IMG/VR virus record: IMGVR_UViG_3300020204_000392
Location: 1-22,991 of that record
Length of the DNA stretch: 22,991 nucleotides
Source: a virus
Reading direction: 5' to 3' (one strand)
The notes below the pieces were generated by a model, which did no database searches, was not told the DNA's origin, and worked only from the letters and a program-made list of their open reading frames with translations. Positions 1 through 6,769 of the stretch are shown here, in pieces (within the stretch, counting starts at the first letter, position 1; the number at the start of each line of letters is the position of its first letter). The position numbers and the translations under genes are program-made.

Positions 1-2
1 CT

Positions 3-380
3 GAATTGTTGGCGGACATTATTGGCACTTACACATTGCCAAACGGGCAAGTAAAGTCGGCCATTTGGGTGGATGGCAAGAATGGCGTGCCTAAAAACTG
101 GAAGGTGACTGGACTGGAAGTGGCGATGCGCCAGTATCCAGCTCGTTCCACCAGGCCGTTGATGGGCATGGTGGAAATGCGCAAGGCATGGGAAGTGGTG
201 CTGTCGCAGTATGACCCTGGTAGCGAATCAATGGAGACTGCCGTGGACAGGCTGTTACGGCACTTCCCCGATGCTTCAGTTCGGGGCTTCCCCGCTAGCG
301 ATAGGGAGTATCAATACGCCAGATTTATTATTCCCGACATCGACATTGCTTTTCAATACAAAAGACCGGAGTGGACATAA
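3..380 (+). CDS. Putative tail terminator / neck protein, 5' end at or beyond window edge
   Basis: This is a small phage structural protein of about 125 residues. The frame is open to the window edge. In-window starts would be TTG at 6 or 9, and a start left of the window is equally possible. A TGA in another frame at 2-4 may be the stop of the preceding gene, which would fit a start very near the edge. The C-terminal half has the alternating pattern of tail terminator/completion proteins: a strand with WEVVLSQYD, a helix containing AVDRLLRHFPDA, then strands ending in the acidic-aromatic PDIDIAFQYKRPEW. Its place before a gp10-like gene and the chaperones supports a neck or tail-end role. 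There is no recognisable similarity to lambda U, so the assignment rests on position and fold pattern. It abuts the next gene, with stop at 378-380 and ATG at 381. Confidence 0.5.
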   Translation, partial: ELLADIIGTYTLPNGQVKSAIWVDGKNGVPKNWKVTGLEVAMRQYPARSTRPLMGMVEMRKAWEVVLSQYDPGSESMETAVDRLLRHFPDASVRGFPASDREYQYARFIIPDIDIAFQYKRPEWT

Positions 381-836
381 ATGGCGGGTATTACAAGGAT
401 TGTTGGCGCCAATTTAATCGAGGCTGCGCTGGTTGACGCTTTTGTTGATTGGGTGGAAGACGACGTAAACGATGAATACTGGGCACAAGAATTCTTCCAA
501 AGCAAGTGGCCGTATGACGCAGTTACTAAACGCAGGAATGGAGAAACGGTAGGCCCTGGCCCTCGCGACATTGTCGATACGCAAGAGTTGTATAACAGTG
601 GAGTTGAGTCACTAAAGGTGACCAACGGCACTACTGAAATAAGAGCTGACTGGCATTGGGATGCAAAAAATTCAAGCGGGGAAGAATACGCCTGGTATGT
701 ACACGAAGGACGTGGACCTCACTCGGTTGACCCCAGAAAATGGACAGATGAACTAAGCGATCCTGGTTTGTTTGATGGAAGTATGATTAAACGAAAATTA
801 ATGTCTCGCATTGCATCCAATCTCGGTACAAGGTAG
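381..836 (+). CDS. HK97 gp10-like neck / tail completion protein
   Basis: This 151-residue protein probably belongs to the HK97 gp10 / lambda Z type of neck or tail-completion proteins, which sit at the head-tail junction. The visible signs are an N-terminal amphipathic helix (residues about 7-30), a central segment with a D-T-x-x-L-Y-N-S-G element (residues about 66-75), and the sequence YAWYVHEGRGP near residue 108 followed by a conserved-looking RKWTDEL. The pairing of 'L..S/G' and 'Y..VHEG' blocks is what I recognise from gp10-like proteins. The ATG immediately follows the previous stop, with a GGAG at 368-371 as ribosome binding site. The last 26 bases overlap the next reading frame. The family assignment is from pattern memory only. 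Confidence 0.6.
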   Translation: MAGITRIVGANLIEAALVDAFVDWVEDDVNDEYWAQEFFQSKWPYDAVTKRRNGETVGPGPRDIVDTQELYNSGVESLKVTNGTTEIRADWHWDAKNSSGEEYAWYVHEGRGPHSVDPRKWTDELSDPGLFDGSMIKRKLMSRIASNLGTR

Positions 837-1074
837 AAGTTTTGATTATCTGCACAGCTCGTGTGGCCATGTGCATGTAATTAATGGAAGAGTGGACGGC
901 CCCACGCTTGAAGCGGGAATTTTATGCACTTTTTCCTACAGCGAGGCCAGTATTAGAATCTCAGACGACTCCCACTCTTTTTTGATTGAACTGCCGGAGG
1001 AACTTCGCTCTAGAGGCGATAAAGTCAAGGCGTTCAACATCCCATTGACCATTCTTAATCATGAGCCGGTATAG
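811..1074 (+). CDS. Small conserved-looking protein of unknown function
   Basis: This is an 87-residue frame with no recognised family. It is predicted to be mostly beta strand, with three histidines and two cysteines near the N-terminus. The longest version starts at TTG 811, inside the previous gene; an in-frame GTG at 871 is an alternative, and neither has a good ribosome binding site. Its stop (1072-1074) lies 14 bases inside the next gene, so it fills what would otherwise be a gap of more than 200 bases in a tightly packed operon. That is the main argument that it is real. In lambda-like operons this slot, between the neck genes and the chaperones, often holds the major tail protein, but this product is far too short and unlike one. 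Confidence 0.55.
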   Translation: MHPISVQGRSFDYLHSSCGHVHVINGRVDGPTLEAGILCTFSYSEASIRISDDSHSFLIELPEELRSRGDKVKAFNIPLTILNHEPV

Positions 1075-1600
1075 CTTTCTGCTCGCTTCCGAGGAACAGA
1101 AGTATTTTGAGCTGACAGCCAGCCTTCGACTAAAGAAGCATGGCGGATGGCTTGTTGCGGAAAGTATTGAACAAGAAGAAATCTCAAAAAGCCAAAGTCA
1201 AGGCACCATCAAGGCTGTCCAATTGGCCAAGAAGATTGCGGCATCCAAAGACATCTCACTAGATGAAGCCTTTGAACTGTTGCAGGGAGGAATGGGCTCT
1301 GAGACCGAGCTTCTGTCGGAATATACCGAAGAAACGTTGAGCATGATGAACAGCGGCATTTCCGCTGAGCAGTCCAATGCGCGTTTGATTACGACGTTTA
1401 TGCGCTGCCGTGGTGAAGGACTTGTGGAAGGCGAATGGACAGCTCTTGTTGACTGGTCTATTGACGACACTAAAACAATGACACGTCCGTTGCTGGCAAA
1501 AATGCTGGAGTTTATTGCGGACGAGCAAGACGAGGAGGTGAAAGCAGCACAAGCAAAAAAAGCGAAGAAGAAGCCAGCGGAAGCAGAACAGAGCAGCTAG
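1061..1600 (+). CDS. Tail assembly chaperone, G-like (unshifted product)
   Basis: This 179-residue protein is the short form of the tail assembly chaperone pair. In lambda-type phages G coats the tape measure protein and helps recruit tube subunits; it is not kept in the virion. The product has an N-terminal beta section (residues about 1-45), then mainly helices, and a very charged Ala/Lys/Glu tail at the C-terminus. Position immediately before the tape measure gene, size, and an overlapping second frame with a slippery site near the 3' end together identify it; sequence similarity to lambda G was not recognised. The ATG overlaps the end of the upstream small gene by 14 bases, suggesting translational coupling, and no clear Shine-Dalgarno is seen. 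Most ribosomes should stop at TAG 1598-1600; a minority slip at 1555-1561. Confidence 0.8.
   Translation: MSRYSFLLASEEQKYFELTASLRLKKHGGWLVAESIEQEEISKSQSQGTIKAVQLAKKIAASKDISLDEAFELLQGGMGSETELLSEYTEETLSMMNSGISAEQSNARLITTFMRCRGEGLVEGEWTALVDWSIDDTKTMTRPLLAKMLEFIADEQDEEVKAAQAKKAKKKPAEAEQSS
1533..1561 (+). promoter_or_regulatory. Programmed -1 ribosomal frameshift signal of G/GT
   Basis: Two elements are seen. The slippery heptamer A AAA AAA at 1555-1561 lies in the correct phase: GCA, AAA, AAA in the G frame, followed by GCG. Upstream, AGGAGGTGA at 1533-1541 is a perfect 9-base complement of the usual bacterial 16S rRNA 3' tail. It sits 13 bases before the heptamer and has no start codon at normal distance, so it fits a stimulatory internal Shine-Dalgarno as in E. 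coli dnaX, although dnaX spacing is a little shorter. I see no convincing downstream stem-loop by eye. Confidence 0.8.
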
Positions 1601-2025
1601 AGAAAACTGCAAGGCGCTTTCTTAAAGGCTTGACGGACTGGAATGGAATATTTTTTCGTCTAAACGCATCAGTATTGAAGGACGATAGATGGTCTTCGGC
1701 AAATTTCGCGATGCAGCGAACATCGGACGTGCTCGCTGCATTGAAATTTCTCGAAAAGCATGATATTGCTCAGGCCAACATTCAAAGCATTTCTGTGGCG
1801 AAGATGGCAACAATGGTTGCCGCTGCGTTGGGAGGCAAGAAGTCTTCTATTTCCCCTGAAGACTTTTTACCATTTGACACTCGTCGTTTGAAAAAAGAGA
1901 CTGGAATTACAGATGAGAGCGCGATGGTCCTTAAGCGACTGCTGAAAACACGCAAGGTAGATGCACGGTTGTTAGCAGTATTGGCTGACGAACTGAAGGC
2001 CGCATCAATGCGGCCGGAAGAGTAG
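1561..2025 (+). CDS. T-domain of the tail assembly chaperone fusion GT (made by -1 frameshift from G)
   Basis: This frame (154 codons before the stop) is the C-terminal part of a G-T fusion. Reading from ATG 1061 through residue 167, slipping back one base on 1555-1561 and continuing from AGC at 1561 gives a polyprotein of about 321 residues. The frame is open from the slip site to TAG 2023-2025. The first possible independent start, TTG at 1630, has only an AAAGG directly against it, too close to serve as a normal ribosome binding site, so independent translation is unlikely. After the slip the sequence begins with an acidic SEEE stretch and becomes helical, with WNGIFFRLN at the start of the T part. 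In lambda the T domain binds the tube subunit while G binds the tape measure, and the G:GT ratio matters for assembly. If annotated by simple gene calling it would appear as 1630-2025. Confidence 0.8.
   Translation, partial: SEEEASGSRTEQLEKTARRFLKGLTDWNGIFFRLNASVLKDDRWSSANFAMQRTSDVLAALKFLEKHDIAQANIQSISVAKMATMVAAALGGKKSSISPEDFLPFDTRRLKKETGITDESAMVLKRLLKTRKVDARLLAVLADELKAASMRPEE
1998..2015 (+). other. Perfect GC-rich hairpin at the end of the GT gene
   Basis: GGCCGCA and TGCGGCC form a perfect 7-base-pair stem with a TCAA loop, ending 8 bases before the GT stop codon. No T-run follows, so it is not an intrinsic terminator. It could slow ribosomes, protect a processed 3' end, or tune expression of the tape measure gene, or it may be a chance result of coding sequence. 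Confidence 0.45.
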
Positions 2026-2032
2026 TTGTGGC

Positions 2033-2063
2033 TTGATAAAAGCTACACTTAAGCAAGGATAAT
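2033..2063 (+). promoter_or_regulatory. Possible weak sigma-70-like promoter before the tape measure gene
   Basis: TTGATA (2033-2038) and GATAAT (2058-2063) are each close to sigma-70 boxes, but the 19-base spacer is longer than usual. This 53-base gap (2026-2078) is the largest space between genes in the structural operon, which makes it the only natural place for an internal promoter. It also contains a weak 6-base-pair stem (2028-2033 with 2041-2046). Low confidence. Confidence 0.2.
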
Positions 2064-2078
2064 AGTTGACTGGCGTAG

Positions 2079-5000
2079 ATGGCTGCGGAACTGAGGCTTG
2101 GCGTCTCGTTTGATCTGGTTTATTTCCGTCAACAGCTTCAACAGCTTAGCCGCATTGCCGCGTCTGAATTCACTGCTCCGATCAAGATTAAGCTGCACAG
2201 GCAGACGATAGATCGTGAATTAAACGAACTGCAAAGGCTGTTTGCAAGAAGGGAATATAGGATCAACATCAACGACAGCGCCGTTGCCGCGGCGTCTTTG
2301 CGGATTGATAATCTGCAGAGCAAAATTACAGCACTGCGCAATGACGTAAAGAACGCCATTGTTGTCAAGGTTAAATATCAAGAGGAAGGTGGCTTTGCGG
2401 CGGGCAAAACAGGGGCGGCGGGTTTATATGAATACATGCGCAAACAAGGCTTGTCTGGCGGCAATATGCCAGGAGCCGCTCAGGCAGGCAGGCGAACGCA
2501 GTTTGAGGCAGCGGTAGAGCGTGCCAACAATGCCGAACTAAGAAGCATGCTTCAGCGCGGAAACGTTTCCGGCAGGAGCGGGCTCAGGACCGGCGCTGCA
2601 ATGCGCGAACGATTATTGCAACTGGACGATGTTGCAATGGAAAGCATCCTCGGCAACCTTGAAATGAGGATGCGTCAGCCAAGGAAGACTAACAATGTCT
2701 TTCTTGACAAAGTTGCGCGGGCTGTTTTCTGGATGGCTGGCGTTGATCCAGAGTATCTGAAACAACAGGCAGCACAACGCAGAGTTCTACCCAGCATTGA
2801 CTTCCCGGCAACGGTTCCACCTGGGCCTTCTATTGGTCCTTCGGCGACGGGAAGAGCTTTGCCTGCTGGTGTTATTCCAGGAGCTTTACCGGGGAATGCT
2901 TTCGCTCGCCAAAGGTTTTTGCCTCCGCAGATTGGTCAAGATCTCAACCGGATCTTGAAGAATGCGGCATTTGCTTTTGTTGACTCTTTGAATTCCCGTA
3001 TTCGGCGGGTGAGCGTGAGGGAGATCGGCAGACAAGCACTACCTCCCTCCGTGATTCGTGGCTTGCTGCCGGCGGGAGTTGGAAGGGAGCCGTCTATTTA
3101 CGGAGGCCCGGAAGACAGAGGAGCTGTTCTGCAAAGAAGAATCGAAGAAGCTTATGCGAGGTCTGCAGCGCGTGCCGCTTCGGTGTTGGCAATGGAGCCG
3201 CGAGGCGGCGTGCTAGGAGCTGGCGGCAGTGGCACTGCTGGCCCGTATCGGCCGTTTGCGCAACCAGCAAGAGGTGGTGCAATTGTGCCATTTCGGGCTG
3301 CTCCTGCCCTATCATCAGCCCTTCCTCCTGGCTACTTTCAGGCTGGCAAATTAGCCGCCGGAATCAAAGGTTTGGGAGCTGATTTCAATCAGACACGGCT
3401 TCCTTTGGCGGGAGCGGTGAGTGAGCTTGGTGGGGAATTTGCCAATGCAGCAAAACAAGTATTGCTGTTTGGCACCGCCTATAAGGCTCTAGCGTTTTTC
3501 ACAAGCCTGCCTGGGCAGGCTTTTGACGTGGCCAAGGGCATTCAAACAATCAATAATCAACTAGAAGCGGTCACTGGTAGTGTTTCCAATGCCGACCGTT
3601 CTTTCGCATTTATTGATGATCTTGCCACTCGCTTTAATGTACCGTTGCAGAGTGCTCGCGACGGCTTTGTAAAGCTCTATGCATCGATGGCTCCCGCTGG
3701 TTTTAGCGCAGGGGAAATTGAAGGGCTATTTGAAGGCATTAGTAAAGCCACGGCAACATTTGGACTAAGCGCTGACAAGGTTGATCGCGTGAACTATGCC
3801 TTTGCTCAGATGGCGAGCAAGGGTCAGATCATGAGTGAAGAACTGAAGGGGCAGCTTGGCGACGTGCTCCCTGGTTCTCTTGCATTGTTTGCTCGTGCCG
3901 CTCAAATGAGCATCCCAGAGTTCTCCCAGGCAATGGAGGACGGGGCATTTAAGGGCGAAGCGATGGCGCAAGTGTTGCGCAATGTCGCCAAGATCATGAA
4001 CAGTGATTTTGGTGGCGCTGCGTCCAATGCCGCCAACACACTTCAAGGTGCAATGAACGGGCTGCAAAATTCAGTGCAGCGTATGTATGAAGCATTTGAG
4101 CCGCTAGTTGACTTGATCGCGGCAAGTGCCTTCCCCGCATTGCAGACAGTTGTTGAAGACGCTACGCGAGCAATTGCTGCATTTAGTGCAGCCATGACGG
4201 GCAATCAAGGGCCCGCAAATATGCTTGATGGCAATGCTCGCGCCTTGTATGACACCATGCAAAGCGTGCGCGAAGTATTGACTGCCGTTGGCACCATCGT
4301 GCAAAAGCTGGCGCCAACTTTTGCACTGTTAAGCCGGTTTGTTTTGACGCTTGCCGAAGCCTTCTCGCGAGTGGTCAATAATCCAATAGGTGGTTTCTTT
4401 GCTGATGTTGCAATCAAGATCGGACTCGGGATGATCGCGGCTCAAGCTTATGCAAAAGTGATGGGCTTCCAAGTTGTTGCCGCATTGATTTCTGCGGCAC
4501 GTAGCGCTACCACCTTGAGGGGCAGTCTGGCGGCAATGGCTGTCGCAATGAAAACCTCAGAAATGGCCGCAAGGGCTTTCAGGTTGGCATTGACCGGCTT
4601 GGTTGTTGGCGGCATTCTGATGGGCCTTGAAGCCCTTGCCGCTCACATTGGTAAAGTTGCAAACCGACTTGCTGATGCAAGAAAAAAGGCGCTGGAAGCA
4701 ACCGATGCTATTCGCAACATGAGCGATACTCAGCTTGTGTCAGAAAAACGCCAACGTCAATCAAATATTTTTCTGCTTCAAAAAATACAAAAAGCAGGCG
4801 GAAAGATTGGTACCGCCGGAGAAGCAAAGCAATTAAAAGAAATGGGACTTCCTGTGACCACAAGAGGCACAAGGGGGGGCGGTGTTGGATCCTTTGAGAG
4901 GTCTGTTCCAGCATATTTGATAGAGGGGGTATTGCAACGTGAACAAGGATTGCTTTCGGAAGCAGAGTATGCATATAGAAATAGGGATTTCACGGCGCCT

Positions 5001-6386
5001 ACTCCCACCCTGGAAAAAGTGGACCTTGCGCCCGGTAAACCCGCAAGAGAGAGAAAAGAACGAGAAAGTCAAATTCCTGAATTGCAAGAACGCTTGCGTC
5101 TTGCGAAAGAACTTTTTGCGATTGATCAGCGGATTATCGAGGCACGTCTTAGCGGCAATGACCTTGCGGTGAATCGCATTGAATACGAGCGAGACATGCT
5201 GGAAATTGCCAGCAAGGTGCGCATGGTGAAGCTGGAAGACATTCCAGACGCGGAAAAAGCGCTGAAGATCGAAGCACTGCGCGTCGACAGTCAGCTTGCA
5301 TTTGAAAAAATGCAAGCCAATGTGCGAAAGATCGTTATTGAAGACCTTCAAAAGCAATCCGATGCTCTTGAGGATATTCGCAAAGAAAGCACTCAAGAGC
5401 TTCAGAACACAAAGCGCTATGAAGAACTGCTGCGCAGTGGAGTTAACCCGGCACTCGCTAAGGCGACGATTGAGGTTGAAAACAAATTCGCAAAAGTGAG
5501 GGAAGAATTTGACCTAAAAACTAAAGAATTGCAGCTTGAAGTGGCCATGTTAGAGGCGATGAAAAATCGCACTAGTGAGCAAGATAAATACTTAGCACTA
5601 TTGAAAGAACAGCTAGGTCTTCGTGCGGGCGCGGCGACTGGCATTCCTGGGCAGCAAGCAGAAGAACAAGGCCGTCAAGGTTTGCTGCTGCAGCCCAAGA
5701 GCAATGCGGTTATTGCTCGGGAAGCATTTGATGAGGCAAAAGTAAAACTGGCGGAACTTACCAATCCAGTTAACGCTCTCGTTTCTGCTGCTCAAGGCAT
5801 TGGCGACGCCTTTGCTCAGTCCTTCAGTGACATTATCACCGGAGCATCTTCGGTGCAAGCGGGGCTTGGTAATTTGTTCAAAAATATTGGCAAAATGTTT
5901 ATTGACATGGCGGCTAAGATGATTGCCCAATGGATGGTAATGAAGGCCATTGGCCTGGTGGCTTCCATTTTTGGAGGCGGTAGCGCACCTGCGGGAGCCC
6001 CCTCACAGGGGCTCCAATGGAATCCTCAGACAATGGACTTCACTCCTGTTGCCAACGCTAATGGCAACGTCCTGCTTGGCGGCTTCCAAGCCTTTGCCAA
6101 TGGAGGCACAGTGACTGGTCCCACTTTGGGCTTGATCGGCGAGGGGCGCTTTAACGAGGCGGTGGTGCCGTTGCCTGATGGCCGAAGCATCCCTGTTGAC
6201 TTGGGGCAGGGCACCGGTAATAACATTGCCACTAACATTACAGTAAATGTAAGCAACGGCCAAGCGCAGTCTTCAATGTCTGGCAGCGGCGGCAATAAGC
6301 TTGGTCGCGAGCTTGATGCTGCAGTTAAGGATGTCATTCTGCGTGAAGTTCGCCCTGGCGGCATTATTTATTCGTCTCGTCGTTAA
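2079..6386 (+). CDS. Tail length tape measure protein
   Basis: This 1435-residue protein sets tail length and is ejected ahead of the DNA. Residues about 490-665 form a tape measure domain, containing LEAVTGSV, the helix-rich RFNVPLQSARDGFVKLYASM and the ELKGQLGDVLPGSL block. Hydrophobic stretches at about 770-806 and 833-858, and again at 1277-1302, could insert in the inner membrane. Residues about 990-1185 are highly charged and helical, probably coiled coil. The C-terminus carries the typical glycine-rich motif GPTLGLIGEGRFNEAVVPLP near residue 1345. The middle N-terminal part (about 230-420) is rich in proline, glycine and alanine. ATG 2079 is chosen as the first start in frame; AAGGAT lies about 20 bases upstream, so its ribosome binding site is weak. 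At about 0.15 nm per residue the tail would be near 215 nm, if not processed. No peptidase or lysozyme domain was recognised. Confidence 0.95.
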   Translation: MAAELRLGVSFDLVYFRQQLQQLSRIAASEFTAPIKIKLHRQTIDRELNELQRLFARREYRININDSAVAAASLRIDNLQSKITALRNDVKNAIVVKVKYQEEGGFAAGKTGAAGLYEYMRKQGLSGGNMPGAAQAGRRTQFEAAVERANNAELRSMLQRGNVSGRSGLRTGAAMRERLLQLDDVAMESILGNLEMRMRQPRKTNNVFLDKVARAVFWMAGVDPEYLKQQAAQRRVLPSIDFPATVPPGPSIGPSATGRALPAGVIPGALPGNAFARQRFLPPQIGQDLNRILKNAAFAFVDSLNSRIRRVSVREIGRQALPPSVIRGLLPAGVGREPSIYGGPEDRGAVLQRRIEEAYARSAARAASVLAMEPRGGVLGAGGSGTAGPYRPFAQPARGGAIVPFRAAPALSSALPPGYFQAGKLAAGIKGLGADFNQTRLPLAGAVSELGGEFANAAKQVLLFGTAYKALAFFTSLPGQAFDVAKGIQTINNQLEAVTGSVSNADRSFAFIDDLATRFNVPLQSARDGFVKLYASMAPAGFSAGEIEGLFEGISKATATFGLSADKVDRVNYAFAQMASKGQIMSEELKGQLGDVLPGSLALFARAAQMSIPEFSQAMEDGAFKGEAMAQVLRNVAKIMNSDFGGAASNAANTLQGAMNGLQNSVQRMYEAFEPLVDLIAASAFPALQTVVEDATRAIAAFSAAMTGNQGPANMLDGNARALYDTMQSVREVLTAVGTIVQKLAPTFALLSRFVLTLAEAFSRVVNNPIGGFFADVAIKIGLGMIAAQAYAKVMGFQVVAALISAARSATTLRGSLAAMAVAMKTSEMAARAFRLALTGLVVGGILMGLEALAAHIGKVANRLADARKKALEATDAIRNMSDTQLVSEKRQRQSNIFLLQKIQKAGGKIGTAGEAKQLKEMGLPVTTRGTRGGGVGSFERSVPAYLIEGVLQREQGLLSEAEYAYRNRDFTAPTPTLEKVDLAPGKPARERKERESQIPELQERLRLAKELFAIDQRIIEARLSGNDLAVNRIEYERDMLEIASKVRMVKLEDIPDAEKALKIEALRVDSQLAFEKMQANVRKIVIEDLQKQSDALEDIRKESTQELQNTKRYEELLRSGVNPALAKATIEVENKFAKVREEFDLKTKELQLEVAMLEAMKNRTSEQDKYLALLKEQLGLRAGAATGIPGQQAEEQGRQGLLLQPKSNAVIAREAFDEAKVKLAELTNPVNALVSAAQGIGDAFAQSFSDIITGASSVQAGLGNLFKNIGKMFIDMAAKMIAQWMVMKAIGLVASIFGGGSAPAGAPSQGLQWNPQTMDFTPVANANGNVLLGGFQAFANGGTVTGPTLGLIGEGRFNEAVVPLPDGRSIPVDLGQGTGNNIATNITVNVSNGQAQSSMSGSGGNKLGRELDAAVKDVILREVRPGGIIYSSRR

Positions 6387-6388
6387 AC

Positions 6389-6763
6389 ATGCCTCAACCC
6401 ACATTGTTCTCAGGGGCTACAGCGGCCAGTGGCATTTTTGAATATGGCACTGCCGTTAAGCGAAGTGTTCGCGTTCGGCGCGTGGTATTTGGCAATGGCT
6501 ACGAGCAAGTGGCCCCTGATGGCATCAATTCTGATATTCGCTCATACGATTTACGCACTCGCCCTATTTCCAACACGCTGGCGCAACAAATTGATGATGC
6601 TTTTTCTAGCTTGAAGGGCGATTTTTTCTATGCGCAGTTCCCTCAAGACACTGCAGTGTACAAATATCGCCTTGAGCCCAATGATTGGACGTGGGAAGTG
6701 ATTGGGCCAAATGGGAATGTAATATCGTTCACGGTGAGGCGAGTGTACGATTTTCGCTCTTGA
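6389..6763 (+). CDS. Minor tail protein, lambda M family
   Basis: This is a 124-residue tail tip protein of the lambda M (Phage_min_tail) family. In lambda, M joins the tip complex around the tape measure terminus before tube polymerisation. Diagnostic is the block VRRVVFGNGYEQVAPDGINS near residues 29-48, which matches the family pattern of a basic strand, F-G-x-G-Y and a D-G-I-N turn. It is followed by a helix (residues about 62-75) and a C-terminal TVRRVYDF strand. Length is close to that of lambda M. The start lies 2 bases after the tape measure stop with no clear Shine-Dalgarno, suggesting coupled translation. The next gene follows after 6 bases, with a GAGG at 6762-6765. Confidence 0.9.
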   Translation: MPQPTLFSGATAASGIFEYGTAVKRSVRVRRVVFGNGYEQVAPDGINSDIRSYDLRTRPISNTLAQQIDDAFSSLKGDFFYAQFPQDTAVYKYRLEPNDWTWEVIGPNGNVISFTVRRVYDFRS

Positions 6764-6769
6764 GGCATT

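Noticed and set aside
4833-5396. A 187-codon open frame on the - strand inside the tape measure gene
   Set aside because: It mirrors the Lys/Glu-rich coiled-coil coding stretch. The product is Phe/Leu/His-rich without recognisable motifs.
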